From Epithemia pelagica (Eukaryota > Bacillariophyta > Bacillariophyceae > Surirellales > Surirellaceae), in contig OX337241.1 in the NCBI GenBank assembly GCA_946965045.2, forward strand, positions 2,785,744 through 2,849,743: a DNA stretch of 64,000 bases, read 5' to 3'. Under the pieces are notes generated by a model, which was not told the DNA's origin, did not search any database, and saw only the letters and a program-made list of their open reading frames with translations. Made by a program: the position numbers and the translations under genes. The number at the start of each line of letters is the position of its first letter. The stretch's first letter is position 1. This document shows positions 1 to 10,989 of the stretch, in pieces.

Positions 1-702
1 GATGCCTCGTCTACTGCGACAATTCTCATGTTTCAACCTTGTCACGAGAATCTCCAAGCTTGCCAACAGTATTGCGGCGTTGCAGGGACTTGTTCGGCGT
101 GCCTGAAAACCACGGTCCGTTGTCGAAGCGGTCCCTGCGTTGTGACGATAGATCTAGGGAAGGTTTTACTGCATAATAACAATGTATCACTGCAAGTATG
201 TCTGTGTATTGTAGTCCCAGTGACTGTACGGACGAGGATGGACACAACCGGATTGGAACAGTCGGTAAACTAGAGCTAGGCCGGTACTGTTTTGGAATGT
301 GGTGGGGAGGATTCTCTTTTGCCATGGCGGTTTGCTCACTCTCACCGGTTTGCGTCCTTTCCTCCTACCCTCCCACAATCACGTAATCGGCATGATTGTT
401 CTTGGGCAAGATCTCGTACCTCAATGGGTGCTGCCAGTGCCAGGGGGGGGGGGGTGACATGTATTAAGTAGTCGCTTGTTGGGAGCGGGGTGTTTGGAGT
501 TTCCACAGTTTGTGTGAGGGTGCCCCGCCGAGACACGACGGTCGTCCTGCGGGAACGCCGGGCTCTCTCTCTATAATAGATACGGGGTCAACGCGCCCAG
601 CGCAACGTTCGTTCTTGGAAGTCTTTGCCCCGATGACGACGGCGAAGTGACAACCAAATTCCAAATCGTGCGAAGAAAAAAAAAGGTCTTGAGAAAGTGA
701 CA
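1..702. other. Intergenic, no supported gene
   Basis: Only short overlapping ORFs on both strands, none with a recognisable domain. An 81-codon ATG ORF begins at 28 on the plus strand, but its composition is not protein-like. The stretch ends at the target-site duplication of the hAT element. Confidence 0.5.
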
Positions 703-3700
703 GGCAGTACCAAGGTTGCTACTACGTCACGTCACGGGCCACAACCGTGACGTGACGCCGTCAAATAGTGACGGGAATATGTTCCCGTCTGGTTTTTCCC
801 GTCACTCCCGTCACCTTTGGGAAATTGATAAAGACAACATGGATGTATGATGGAAATAACATGTATTGACTAACTTGGTGCATGAATATAATATAGAATG
901 GTCTCTGGTGTCTGCTAATGGTGTTTGAATGCTCCCATAATGGACGGAAGCTTCATTCCGTCTCTCCCGAGGATAAATTCTGCAAGCAAATACTTATCCC
1001 GCCTCACATAGTCTTTCCGACTAAAGTATCGCTTGTCCTCCTGAGCAAAGTTCTTAAGATTTTCACTGGGCAAAGGCTCCAATGTATCTGAGCGTGTCTC
1101 TGGTGGGTCTTCGTCGTATCCAGGCTGTAGTTGTTCTGTTGCAGCTGCAGCTGCCCGTTGCGCAGCACGACCAGCCCGAGTCGGAGAATGTTCCGTTCGT
1201 AGACGAGCTGCGTTCTCACGGGCCATTGCAGCAAAATCAACAACACTTCCAGCATCACTGTCACCATCCAATTCTTCTATGTCGATGGGATCATGCATTT
1301 CATTTTCATAGCCCGTACCGTCATTAGGATCCTCATCGTACAGGGATTCATCATCAGGAAACGACGACTGGATTGCATCTAACAATTGTTGCATCTCTGG
1401 TCCCAATTGTGTATCGCTTGTATTGGCATTCCCACTGGCATTATTGTTGTCATCCATATCTGTCACTGTCTCTGTAGTTTCTGTTGTAGTTCCAGTTCCA
1501 GTTCTAGTGTCTTGTTGTTGCGACGTTCTTGCCATGTTGATGGGCAGAAACTCGTCGTTGCTGTCATATTCTTCTTCATCATTATGCTGGCCGCCTGTGC
1601 TTCTCTCTACACGCTGCTCACTGCGTAGCTGTTCATTTGGTATTTCCTGGACATCCTCTTCTTCATTGTTGTTTGCTGCGCCTGCTGTTTTGTCACGATT
1701 CCCAGCAGCCTCTCCAGTACTCTCCTCTGTTGTCTTTGGGTACTCCGTCGTGGATACAATGCGATTACGATGTTGGTTAGTTGTTTTGAATCGCTTTTTC
1801 TTCTTTCCACCTCCATGGCCAGTAGTATCTGTGTCATCACTGCCATACACAACTTGCATGTCGTGCTTTATCAGCGTCGACTTCTCCATTTTAGCCTGTG
1901 AAAGTCGATTTCTGGACTTGGTATTGAAAAGAGCAAAGTCTTTGAAAAGACGCTCACATGAAGCACTCTGAACGGGAGCGCCCAAGATCCATGCGGCAAA
2001 CCTGCAGAAAGCTTCGCCACAGGCTCTGTTCTCAAGATACCAGTCCACAATGCTCGGGAACATCTCCGGATCATATGGTAGAGTAAATTTAATACGCAAA
2101 GGGTGGTTCGTGAGGTACCTGTGCACTGCAACGACCAGGTTGTTTCGTTCGATGCGCAGCTTGCGAACACTGGTCGGGTCACTCTTACCACTGTATGCGC
2201 TGAGCTCGTGCTTCTCCCAATAGAAACCTGCTGCCCACGCCAATCGCATACTCGACAGCACTGCTATTCGGTTTGCAGGCCATGAGCCCCTGGAATACTC
2301 GTTGAACGCAATGACATGAACGGCATACTCCTTGTAAGCTGGGTGAAGCGCAAAGGCAAGAACATAAAGTGGCTGTTCACATTGCGCCCATCGTTCTCCC
2401 AAATCCAGGGTAAGATGCCCAATTTGATCCTCACTTCCAACAAAGTCAAGTACATGCAAATACAAGTTTAGAAGCATCAGGAAAACGTCGGCAAGGGTGT
2501 TGCATTCACGTTGCATCAGGAATGATGCATCACAAAATGGGCGCACGAGGTACTCTGCTTCCTCAAGAGAGTGGAAGAAATCTGTTGTTTCCCATGCCTT
2601 GCAAGCCTTGGGGAATTCATCATCATCTCCATACTCTGCCACGAAGAGTATGCAAGCCTTGCGAATGCGAAGCTGTGATGCAAAACACCCCTGAATGGTG
2701 TTCCAACGGGTGTCGCCAACTGTCATGATGGTTGTTGCGACTTTGCTTCCATATGTTCGACGACAGATTTGTTGGAGCCGCACCAACCATTTGGACAACG
2801 ACTTAGAAACCTTTGCTGCTGCGGTTATGGCCTTGTTCGCCACATCCTTGAATTGAGGAGTCTGAACAAGATGGCCCACCATCAGATTCACTTGGTGAGC
2901 CCAGCATTTGTGGAAGAGAATATATGGGTGGCGCAAAGATAGGATGCGGCGCGCTCTGGCACACTGTCCTGCGTTGTCGGACACAAAGTATTTCACCTTG
3001 TGGGCATAAGGTCGTAGAGTATCCGTTCGCAGGATATCTTCCTCCCATACCTTAGCGATTGCCAATGCATGGTGAGTGTCGCCTTCTTTGTAGGTTGATA
3101 GCAAGAATGACTTTGGTCCTGCCTTGACCATTACACCTTGTATGTGTACCTTGTTTATCATTTCCCAGCCATCGACCACGATGCCGAAGTGGTGGCCTTG
3201 CATAAAGGCTTCAAGGATGGACTTGTTGCGATTCTCCAAGGCCTTGTTGTATCGATCATTTAATATCTTTTCCGACAGCCACCATCGCCCTTTCAGAGCT
3301 CGTGATGACTGTGGACGAAGAAAATCAAGAAGACGATGGAAAGACGGTCGTTCAACTACGGAAAAGCCAGTTGACAAGTCGATAACAAGTTCCAGGACCA
3401 ACTTGTTGAGTTCTTTCTGCTCGGCTTCTGAAAGAGGCGGAGAAGCATTGAAGTATTCTTCCATCCTGCTCCTGAGAGCAGGCTTTTTCATGCCCAGTGA
3501 CAACGATGAAGAAGATGGGTGGGGTGGTGGTCGCTTGAGATTCGATGTGGCCTCTGCTTCTGCTGGACTTGTAGTGAGGTAGCTACTGATGGAACCTCCC
3601 TGTACACTTCTCCTTGCAATAGTATCAATAGGTGGCTGTGGTTGTGCTTGCACTTCTGTACTTCGCGATGCCTTGATGTGGTTTTGAAAGGCTCGACACT

Positions 3701-4374
3701 TGTTGAGGTGCTGTTTGCACTTATCGGGGCGCTTTTGCGCATCTCTTTTGGTTTTGGTGGCATACCAATGGATTGATGGCTCTTGAACTTTTCAAGTTCT
3801 CTTTCGTAGTGCAACTTGCAATGGCAGCAGACTACGTACAAGTTGCCGCCACTTCGTCGCCCAACTTCTACGAAGTTTTTGTAAATTTCTTCGTTGGCCT
3901 TGTGGGCTCGGCTTTTGCCTCCTCTTGAACCCCCCTTCCTTTGCTCTGTTGTTGTCTCTGTCGCTTCTTCTTCCCCCGTAGCTTCATTGTTGTTGTCGTC
4001 GTCGTCGTCATCTCCTCCTCCTGATTCCGGCACGTACTCGTAGGGCTCGTCGTCATCGTCCGAATCCGAAGGCATCTTGGTCGTGGTCTCCTTCCTGCTC
4101 TCTTATTCTTGGCTTCTGAGGGAATGATCATTCATGATCATCAATGGTTGATTGTTGTGTATTCCTTGGATCATGTTTTTATGCCATTTTTGTGCGTTTC
4201 TCGCCATTTCTGTTTGACGACAAGATCCAAAAAAGATTTTTTGTTTCCCGTCACATTTTTTCATTCCCGTCATTTGTCACCGCCTGATGGCCGGACGTGA
4301 CGTCGTCAATTTTACGTCTCGTCACGTGACGTGCGTCAATCGTGACGTCGTCACAGTAGCATCCTTGGCAGTAC
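703..4374 (-). mobile_element. hAT-superfamily DNA transposon with TIRs and target duplication
   Basis: The 8-mer ggcagtac occurs at 703-710 and again at 4367-4374, the target-duplication length expected for hAT. Just inside lie inverted ends CAAGGTTGCTACT (711-723) and the complement of CAAGGATGCTACT (4355-4367), 12 of 13 bases matching; the terminal C/G is shared with the duplication, so the exact edge is ambiguous by one base. Both subterminal regions (about 720-825 and 4240-4360) are packed with gtgacg/cgtcac words, which look like transposase-binding repeats. The single transposase reads on the minus strand. The right edge is only about 180 bp from the start of the glycosyltransferase gene at 4544, so the insertion lies in its promoter region. 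Confidence 0.85.
915..4075 (-). pseudogene. hAT transposase, BED finger plus catalytic domain, one frameshift
   Basis: The reading starts at an ATG (4075) with an acidic N-terminus, then a BED-type zinc finger (YVVCCHCKLHYERE, later HLNKC). Between about 3725 and 3785 the frame changes: the finger starts in one frame and finishes in another, which then stays open to 915. The total length is one base short of a whole number of codons. The second frame carries hAT landmarks: a first acidic motif (FGIVVDGWEM), SDNAGQC, CWAHQVNLMVG, and the C-terminal dimerisation signature SASCERLFKDF. A long acidic, Asn/Thr-rich tail follows. A 55-nt GT/AG intron at the junction was tested and gives the wrong phase, so a one-base deletion, a sequencing error or -1 recoding is more likely. 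The element ends are intact, so this may be a functional copy with a read error. Confidence 0.8.
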
Positions 4375-4543
4375 GAGTTTCGTTCCAGACAATCGACAGT
4401 GTGATTTCAATTCCAATATACAAGAAGTGCTCATTGGTAGAGAGGTCGTGATCGTTCCTCCTTCTCCTTCTCCTCCTCGTTCTCCCTCTCGTCCTCATCC
4501 TTTTCTGTGGCACCGTACCAACCAAGCCCCACCAACAGGAACA

Positions 4544-6187
4544 ATGATCAAGCCAAACCACCCTTCCAATGCTTCCGTATCGTCCTTGTCGTCGTCGTCG
4601 TCGTCTTTTACAATCCCCCCTTGTCGACGGTGGTTCTTGTGCTTGTTCGCACCCCTCTTGGTGTGCATGGAACTGATTCAATGGAAGCTTTTCCTTGCCA
4701 TGAATGATAGTATCTTGTCGTCGTCGTCGTCGGTGTCGTCCAGGCAGGTCCAATCCTCGTCGTCGTCGTTGTCGTCGTCTGTTCCCCCAACAACAACAAC
4801 CACCACAACAAAACCAGACATTGTGGTGGACATGTTGAGCATTGGCAGTATTCATCAAGCCGACTTGCAACAAGCCCAATACGAAACCTTTGGAAGCCAG
4901 GCCCGACAGTTTTATGCCGCCACCGGAGCGGACGATGTCGAACACGCCTGTCACACCAACCTGACCTGGACGCAGGTCGAACGCATTGTCCAACAGTGCC
5001 GTTCGGCCCGACGAAAAGCGTATCCCTTGCATTCCATCTTCAAACGCTTTTATGCCCGTCGACAGTGGTTGCAGAAAAAAGCCAATCCTACCGCCTGGAT
5101 GTGTGCCCAAAAACGACCCTTACAAGCCTTGCGCAACATGGTACTTCAATACTATTCCTTGTCTTCTTCTCATGATGATGAGTCTACCGATTCGAACCAG
5201 CCACGGTCGACGCACGGTCTGGAGGTGAATGCATCCTTGTTACCCGACTATTTGATTGTGGGAGACGATGATACCTGGATGAATTGGCCAGCCGTTCAAG
5301 CCACCTTGCCGCAACTCTATCCCTCCCATGAACCACGAGCTGTGGCGGCCTGTTTGGTTCGATGGGGACCCCATTCCGATCATTTTACCTTCCCCTTTGG
5401 AGGCTATGGCATTGTCCTGACACGGCCCGTCTTGTGGAATTTACTCCGGCCCCTGAATTGTTCAAAGTTCCATGCATCATCATCATCATCACCCAGGGAA
5501 TCCAAACCACCCTTTTCCCACCCAGATGACTTTGAAGCCTTGGTGTGTTGGAGATTGCAGCAAAATGGAATTGGCGAACAAGCCTTTTATCGTCCCGGAT
5601 CCAGTTTGTTGGACATTTTATACGACTATTCCGTGGTGGCACCCTACTTGTCACAAAAACGTCAACATTCCTTTTGTTTGCACAGCGATTGGGTTTGGGG
5701 ATACTTGTTCAATTATCATCACATGGCCTGGCATTCCAATCATCATCATCATTCAGAACAAAAACAAGATGGCGACATGCACAGCCACAACCACCACCAC
5801 AACACGAATACAAAGACTCCCGCACTGCCCGACAGTTACAATCGTACCGTCCTGTCTTTGGTCCTGCACGACCGCCTGGAGGGCTACAATCAGTCCCAAT
5901 ATTTGACCCTGCCTGGTTCCCAAAGTGACGGGACCCTACAATGGTTGAGGGAATGTCGTCATTCCCCCGATTTTGGGTCTCTGTTCCCCCCACCCACAGT
6001 CACACCCCAGCAAACGGCGTCGTGGCAACAATTTTGGCAACAGCAACCGACCAACCACACCACGAAGAGCAACCGCAGTCCGGGAGATGTCTATTGCACT
6101 CCAGAGGCTCATTTTTGTCATCGCGTCTCTCCCTCGTATATGCGATATTTGCATCACTTGCAGCAGCAGCAGCTGCCGCCGCAATGA
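4544..6187 (+). CDS. Fringe/GT31-like glycosyltransferase, type II membrane
   Basis: The chosen start is ATG 4544 in context acaATG; the frame is open from 4427 but has no earlier ATG. The 547-aa product has a short Ser-rich cytosolic N-terminus, a signal-anchor (about residues 28-47, FLCLFAPLLVCMELIQWKLF), a low-complexity Ser/Thr stem, then a luminal domain. That domain contains DYLIVGDDDTWMN, the DDD metal/nucleotide-sugar motif of fringe and core-1 beta-1,3-galactosyltransferase-like enzymes, followed by FPFGGYGIVLT, which matches the family's G-G-(A/Y)-G acceptor loop. A Golgi enzyme extending O-linked or other glycans is inferred; the donor sugar cannot be told. His-rich runs (HHHHS, HNHHHN) near the C-terminus are low-complexity. 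No intron is needed. The hAT element sits immediately upstream. Confidence 0.7.
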   Translation: MIKPNHPSNASVSSLSSSSSSFTIPPCRRWFLCLFAPLLVCMELIQWKLFLAMNDSILSSSSSVSSRQVQSSSSSLSSSVPPTTTTTTTKPDIVVDMLSIGSIHQADLQQAQYETFGSQARQFYAATGADDVEHACHTNLTWTQVERIVQQCRSARRKAYPLHSIFKRFYARRQWLQKKANPTAWMCAQKRPLQALRNMVLQYYSLSSSHDDESTDSNQPRSTHGLEVNASLLPDYLIVGDDDTWMNWPAVQATLPQLYPSHEPRAVAACLVRWGPHSDHFTFPFGGYGIVLTRPVLWNLLRPLNCSKFHASSSSSPRESKPPFSHPDDFEALVCWRLQQNGIGEQAFYRPGSSLLDILYDYSVVAPYLSQKRQHSFCLHSDWVWGYLFNYHHMAWHSNHHHHSEQKQDGDMHSHNHHHNTNTKTPALPDSYNRTVLSLVLHDRLEGYNQSQYLTLPGSQSDGTLQWLRECRHSPDFGSLFPPPTVTPQQTASWQQFWQQQPTNHTTKSNRSPGDVYCTPEAHFCHRVSPSYMRYLHHLQQQQLPPQ

Positions 6188-7016
6188 GTTGCCCGAAGAA
6201 CACGTACTACCGAAAGAAAACAATGACTGGGTGTGTGTGCCTTTTTGCGGGGGTGCGAGAGGACGACTCGAGTACTATATAGACACGTACAGGCGAAGAC
6301 ACACCAGCAAGTGTGCACAACGAAGGACAAACACCTTTTCCCTCTCTACGGTGGTACCAACCATCTCGTTCCGTCGTTGTACTACCGTTTCCTCACCATG
6401 ATGGTAGCCGGTGTCGAAAAGGGCATCTCCTACAACACAAACATGATGGCTGGCCTATACGCATCATCATCATCTTTCTACAAAAGCAAGTACGAAATCA
6501 TGACTTGTGGCAGACATGGCCCTTTGTGAGAAAGAGTCGTATCGATTTGCAAGGAGGAAGGATGAGACTCTACAGGCACTTGATTGTCATTTGTATATTG
6601 AACAGCAAGACACATTGCTTTTTGCGGGAGACACGAATAAAAATAGCTCGAGGTGATTGGTTATTCGTTTATCCAACAGTAAGGCATATTACCTTTTTGT
6701 TGGAGACACAAATAGACATAGCACGAGGTGGTTGTTGATGAGACCAAGAAACACACTGAGTCTATGGTTCCTTGCATCTAAAAGTTCTTGCTATGAGACG
6801 TATATGTAACAAACGCAACAAGACTACGACAGGTTATTTCTTCAAATGGAAATCAATATCCTCTTTGACGGCTCTTGTCTACAGTTACTCTTTTGTCGTT
6901 GCAATAGCTGGATCCAGCAAGTTCCAGATTGTTGTGGGAAATGCGAGAGGGAACCATGGTCCATGTGTGTGTGCGCTATTATATTAATGGAGTAGGAGTA
7001 GGTCGTACGCGGTTTA
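6188..7016. other. Intergenic, no supported gene
   Basis: Short ORFs only. The two phrases around 6620-6660 and 6690-6730 resemble each other (gagacacgaataaaaatagc / gagacacaaatagacatagc), a degenerate direct repeat of about 70 bp. The stretch probably holds the 3' ends of the two convergent neighbours. Confidence 0.4.
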
Positions 7017-7960
7017 TTACTTCTTTTGCTTGGCCTTGACATCGGCCACAGCATCGGCTTCATACTTGGTCTTGAAGGCTTGATAATCCCCGGGACTTCC
7101 AGCCTTTTCGTAGGCCAATTTGGCGGCCGCATCGTAGGGAATGGACAAATCCACCGTCGGTTCGGGTGCCGGTGCGGGAGCCGCCGCAACGGGCGCTGGA
7201 GCAGGAGGAGCGGCTGCGGGTGCTTCCTCTCCACCTCCACCACCGGCCAATGCCGCCACGGCCGCCAAGACGACTACGGCACCCGCTGCAATGGGAACCA
7301 AGGGCAAATCGCCTCCCACATCCGGAAGGGAAGCCGTCACATCAGCCGCGGCCGGTGCCGCGGTTTGAACCACGGCTTCGGCCGTTGCAGCGACATTTGG
7401 TGGGGGAGCCACGTCGACCACGACGGGAGGAGGAGGCGGTGGTGGATTATTCAGCTTGTCCAACAAACTATCGGCGCCATCAAAGGCATACAGCGAAGAA
7501 GAAGAAGAGGAACGCTTTGGACAATCAACCCCATGCAAAAACCATTCCAGTCAAATCCGACCGACCACCATGAGACCAAGCCACCACAATGGAACCAACA
7601 CAGAAATTTGAAGGAAAAGATGAGACCGATTTGTTCCAAACAACCAAAGAATACAAACACAGATATATGGAGGTTGATAGGGCTGCTGAGCGGTAAGACG
7701 TAGAGAGTGAATTGTTGCTTGCGTCCAATGCGGTTACTGTTGGACACAATGCCAAGGCTTCCATCTTGACGTCCCAGCGTACAGCAGCCGCAGCATTGGA
7801 AGAAATCCACACACCGGTGCAACACGAGCAAGCAAGCACGCAATGCGTGTCAACACAGCCAAAAGGTATAGAGACGTACCACTCCCGTTGCTGTTTGTGG
7901 CTTGAGAGACACAAAGGCCTCGGTCACAGTCGCAGTCCACAACAGAATGGCAAGTTTCAT
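7017..7960 (-). CDS. Plastid-targeted single-pass membrane protein, Pro/Ala-rich
   Basis: Two exons are proposed: 7960-7880 (27 codons from ATG, donor GTACGT) and 7514-7017 (after acceptor ccaaag), both phase 0, giving about 192 aa. Exon 1 encodes a signal peptide ending TEA/F (MKLAILLWTATVTEAF), the A/F cleavage site typical of diatom bipartite plastid pre-sequences, followed by a Ser-rich transit stretch. The mature part has a poly-Pro/Val segment, an Ala-rich membrane span (VPIAAGAVVVLAAVAALA), a second Pro/Ala linker and a charged C-terminal helix ending KAKQKK. The pattern fits a thylakoid or inner-envelope protein with soluble tail, but I do not recognise the family. The 365-nt intron is long for this window, and a small extra exon within it cannot be excluded. 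Confidence 0.65.
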
Positions 7961-8616
7961 GGTATAATACAAGGAGCTCTATTCTTCTTCCTTTTTGTTC
8001 GGTTGGTATCTTTCTTCTCTTGGTGACACCACCAGGTAGATCTTTTTCGGTTTGGCAGGCGCGATCTTGATCGCGCTTTTGAATCGCGTCTAAGTCGGGT
8101 GGACTCGCCTTTACAGTCGCATTTGCTGAGCGCGCTGGGTGAAGGCCTCACCATGATGTGCCAAAGGAAGGCTCTTTAAATGTATGGATGCCACTACTGG
8201 GATTGAACATGATGTTATACTTAACGAAACTCCAAGCACAAGATCTTTTCGGGGAGCGCGAAACACGTTCTTTGGCCATCATGTCCGTCCCAGCTGGTCG
8301 ACTCGATATTCCGCCGTACTATGTGCAGTGCCAGTGCTCATGTGCCTCTCTCCTGTGAAAATTTTTTGCCCAGGGACACGAAGTGTCCCTTCAGGGACAC
8401 GAAGTGTCCCTTCAGGGACACATGTCCCTGCGCAGGGGAGGAGGAGATGGACGCCCGCCCTCTTCTGGCCTAACTAATTTCTGCCTGTCGAGATCTCGCG
8501 CCCAAGTGGAGCCGAAACCGCCACATTTCCACAAATCTCCTCGTCGGTTCAAATCTCTCCACCTGAACAATCAAACCGTTTAGAGTTTTGAGTGTGTGCT
8601 GCTGCTGTCATCCAAC
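7961..8616. other. Intergenic, likely 5' region of the recombinase element
   Basis: No ORF of note. It carries the promoter side of the divergent plastid gene and, at 8371-8433, three palindromic units. A tRNA B-box-like word (GGTTCAAATC, 8548) has no matching A box or stems. Confidence 0.4.
8371..8433. repeat. Three tandem 21-bp palindromic units
   Basis: Units start at 8371, 8392 and 8413. The first two are identical and each contains the perfect inverted repeat GGGACAC-GAA-GTGTCCC; the third is a variant, GGGACACATGTCCC. Each could form a hairpin or a dyad protein-binding site. They lie about 180 bp upstream of the recombinase start. Confidence 0.85.
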
Positions 8617-10989
8617 ATGGAGTCCATACCCTCTGAGGTGCTGCTGGATGACCCAGTCTTCAATGCTGTTCCTCTTGAAGTGCTTGAAAAAGAAATGAGT
8701 GGTCGCATTCCCCCATTCCGGCAGAAGTCAACTTCACGGTCCTCTGAGAAAGCACGATGTGCCTCCCGGTTTGATGATTTTGCCCAGATTCATGAATGCC
8801 CCAAATTATTTTCCTTCACCTTGTCTGAAGTCTCTGAAATGGATGAAGATGGCAACTATTGTCTTCTCCACATTTTCCGCTCATACGCCACCTACGTACT
8901 GGAGCTACGGCAAGTGGTTGATGGGAAATCAGTGCCATATTCCCCTGCTTCCTATTTGAAGTTTTTTGCAACACCAAAGACAATTCTTGCTGAGAGATTC
9001 CAAAATGAAGATTGGCTGCAGAAGGATCACCCGAAGAGCAGGTGGTGGACAGAGCTGTACTCGGATTTCAAGTTCCGATCACGTGCGGAGTGCATCAAGT
9101 ATGGGGGCAAGTTGGAAGAAACAACTGAAGGGATTCACTATAATGCCCTCCACTCTATTATGGATGGCATTATGAGGGGAATACATCAATCAACTAAAAA
9201 AGCAAATTCGGATGACATGGAGATACGCGCGGCTATGACAATTCTACGACAAGCAGCCGGACGATCAAGTGAGGTGGCCCTTGTTTCCTTCCGTGGAATG
9301 TCATGGCAGGAAAGACTGTTTATTGACTGGGGAGAGATCAAGAATGCAAAATCCACACTACTGGATTTCTATCCAGATGCCCGTGGATTCATGTTGGATC
9401 CCTACCATGCGATTGGGTGTATGGTCGTGACCAAACCAGGATGTCATGCAACGCGACCTACAGAACAAGGAGAGAGGAGTTTTCTATTCCCCAAGCTCTC
9501 TCTCTATGTGGATGGAGGTGCAGCAGGGAAAATAACCAAGACCATTCATGACGTTTGTGAAAGTGCCCGAATCCCAGGTTTACATGGGAAGCTTACGGGC
9601 CACGGCATTCGAGCTGGAGCAGCTGACGACATGCTTCTAACCGTACACTCCTTGGACATTGTTGGTATAGTCCTTGGAACTATTTTCCGTGGTGGTTGGG
9701 ATTTTGTTTCGGAATGTACCATGCTCCGGTACCTATTTGAGAAAAAGTACATTGCGATGTCCGGCAAGATTCTTGCCGGGTACGAGCATTCGGAGCAAGC
9801 TGTGTCTCTGCCAACTCTTGCTGCCATAGAGACAACCTCATCAAACCTTATCCGGATTGGCAATCTGGCCCTAAACATCTTTTCATCTCCAGAATGGACC
9901 AGCTTGGCATTTCAGCCTCTCCGTGACACCATCCTTGCCAGTCTGTTCATGTATCACGAGCAGGTGGTGGAGACGTACGGAAAAGACCATGTTGCGGCAG
10001 CTTTCTTTATTGCGCAATGCAATGATGTTGGTATTGAAGACCACAGTATTGAACAATGGGGAAGACAGATTCACAATAAAATGCAAACAATCAACAGTCT
10101 GGCATACGATGCCATTATGGAGTCAAAAGCCAAGCAGTGTGATGGATTCGAAAAGGTTCTAGTCGAACAACAGAAAGCAACACATAAAGAGCTAGCCTTA
10201 CTACGTGATGAGAATTGTCTCCTCCAGAAGGACCTGGCTGAAATGAAAACAATGATGTTACAGTTGGTACTGACACAGCAACAGCAAATCACTCCGGTCA
10301 CAAGCATTCAGGAGGAGGCCCAACAAGAAAACAACAACGACACTGACAAAGAGCCACAAGTGTCATCGAACAATCCCACCATGGATCCCACCCCAGAGCC
10401 ACCAAGAGCTCCCTCCAGTGAGATGCCAAATTCATTCATGGAACTTATGAGACAACCAAGGTCCCGGTCACTTGGCCTGAGAATGAGTGATGGACAACTG
10501 CAGGAAATGACCATTGCAGCACTCCTGACAAAGGTCCGTCTCCATTGCATCAATATGATGCATTCTCACCCTTTTGGCCCTGACATTTCCAGGAAGGTCA
10601 AAGCTAAAGCCAAAAAGGTGGTCGAGGAGGCTATCTCCCGTGGAAAACACTCGGGTGTGCCTAGTCTTGTTGCAGCTGCCACGGAGCTATCATCAAAACA
10701 GTTCATTGACAAACAGGGCCCGGGGTATGCTTGTCAACTGAAAAAAATACAAAATATGGCCTCTGAGATTACCACTAGCCTAATTTCAGCCTTGCTTGAT
10801 GAGTATCAAGCTTGTCCCTTTTTGGACTTCCAGGCCCAACAGGGTGGCTCCTCCCCGGACAAACAAATGGAAAGAAAAAAAACACTCATGAAAAAGTTCA
10901 GGGCCAGACTGACCAAAGGACAAGTTGGTGCATCATGTAACATTCTTGAAGAAAGGTCTGCCAAATGGTATAAGCATACCATTCATTAG
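8617..10989 (+). CDS. Crypton-like tyrosine recombinase
   Basis: Start chosen at ATG 8617 (ccaacATGG), seven codons inside the open frame; 790 aa without interruption. The central part resembles a tyrosine (phage-integrase-type) recombinase: QAAGRSSEVALVSFRG gives the first catalytic Arg (about residue 216 from this start), GHGIRAGAADDML gives the H-x-x-R box (about 329-332), GGWDF supplies the second H/W position, and MLRYLFEKKY the nucleophile candidates. After it come a coiled coil (about residues 515-560, KELALLRDENCLLQKD), a Gln/Asn/Pro-rich linker and an unassigned C-terminal domain. There is no reverse transcriptase, which separates it from DIRS elements and matches the Crypton order known from fungi and stramenopiles. 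Element ends were not found. A domesticated host gene is the alternative. Confidence 0.65.
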   Translation: MESIPSEVLLDDPVFNAVPLEVLEKEMSGRIPPFRQKSTSRSSEKARCASRFDDFAQIHECPKLFSFTLSEVSEMDEDGNYCLLHIFRSYATYVLELRQVVDGKSVPYSPASYLKFFATPKTILAERFQNEDWLQKDHPKSRWWTELYSDFKFRSRAECIKYGGKLEETTEGIHYNALHSIMDGIMRGIHQSTKKANSDDMEIRAAMTILRQAAGRSSEVALVSFRGMSWQERLFIDWGEIKNAKSTLLDFYPDARGFMLDPYHAIGCMVVTKPGCHATRPTEQGERSFLFPKLSLYVDGGAAGKITKTIHDVCESARIPGLHGKLTGHGIRAGAADDMLLTVHSLDIVGIVLGTIFRGGWDFVSECTMLRYLFEKKYIAMSGKILAGYEHSEQAVSLPTLAAIETTSSNLIRIGNLALNIFSSPEWTSLAFQPLRDTILASLFMYHEQVVETYGKDHVAAAFFIAQCNDVGIEDHSIEQWGRQIHNKMQTINSLAYDAIMESKAKQCDGFEKVLVEQQKATHKELALLRDENCLLQKDLAEMKTMMLQLVLTQQQQITPVTSIQEEAQQENNNDTDKEPQVSSNNPTMDPTPEPPRAPSSEMPNSFMELMRQPRSRSLGLRMSDGQLQEMTIAALLTKVRLHCINMMHSHPFGPDISRKVKAKAKKVVEEAISRGKHSGVPSLVAAATELSSKQFIDKQGPGYACQLKKIQNMASEITTSLISALLDEYQACPFLDFQAQQGGSSPDKQMERKKTLMKKFRARLTKGQVGASCNILEERSAKWYKHTIH

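Noticed and set aside
3727-3781. A 55-nt intron (gtatgc ... aacag) as explanation for the hAT frame change
   Set aside because: Splicing it gives the wrong phase, and it would remove part of the zinc finger.
4322-5110. Long minus-strand ORF opposite the glycosyltransferase gene
   Set aside because: It is a shadow of the plus-strand frame; its residues are Arg/Trp/Gly runs from reverse-reading Ser/Thr repeats.
8548-8557. tRNA B-box-like word GGTTCAAATC
   Set aside because: No A box, acceptor stem or D/anticodon stems can be paired around it.
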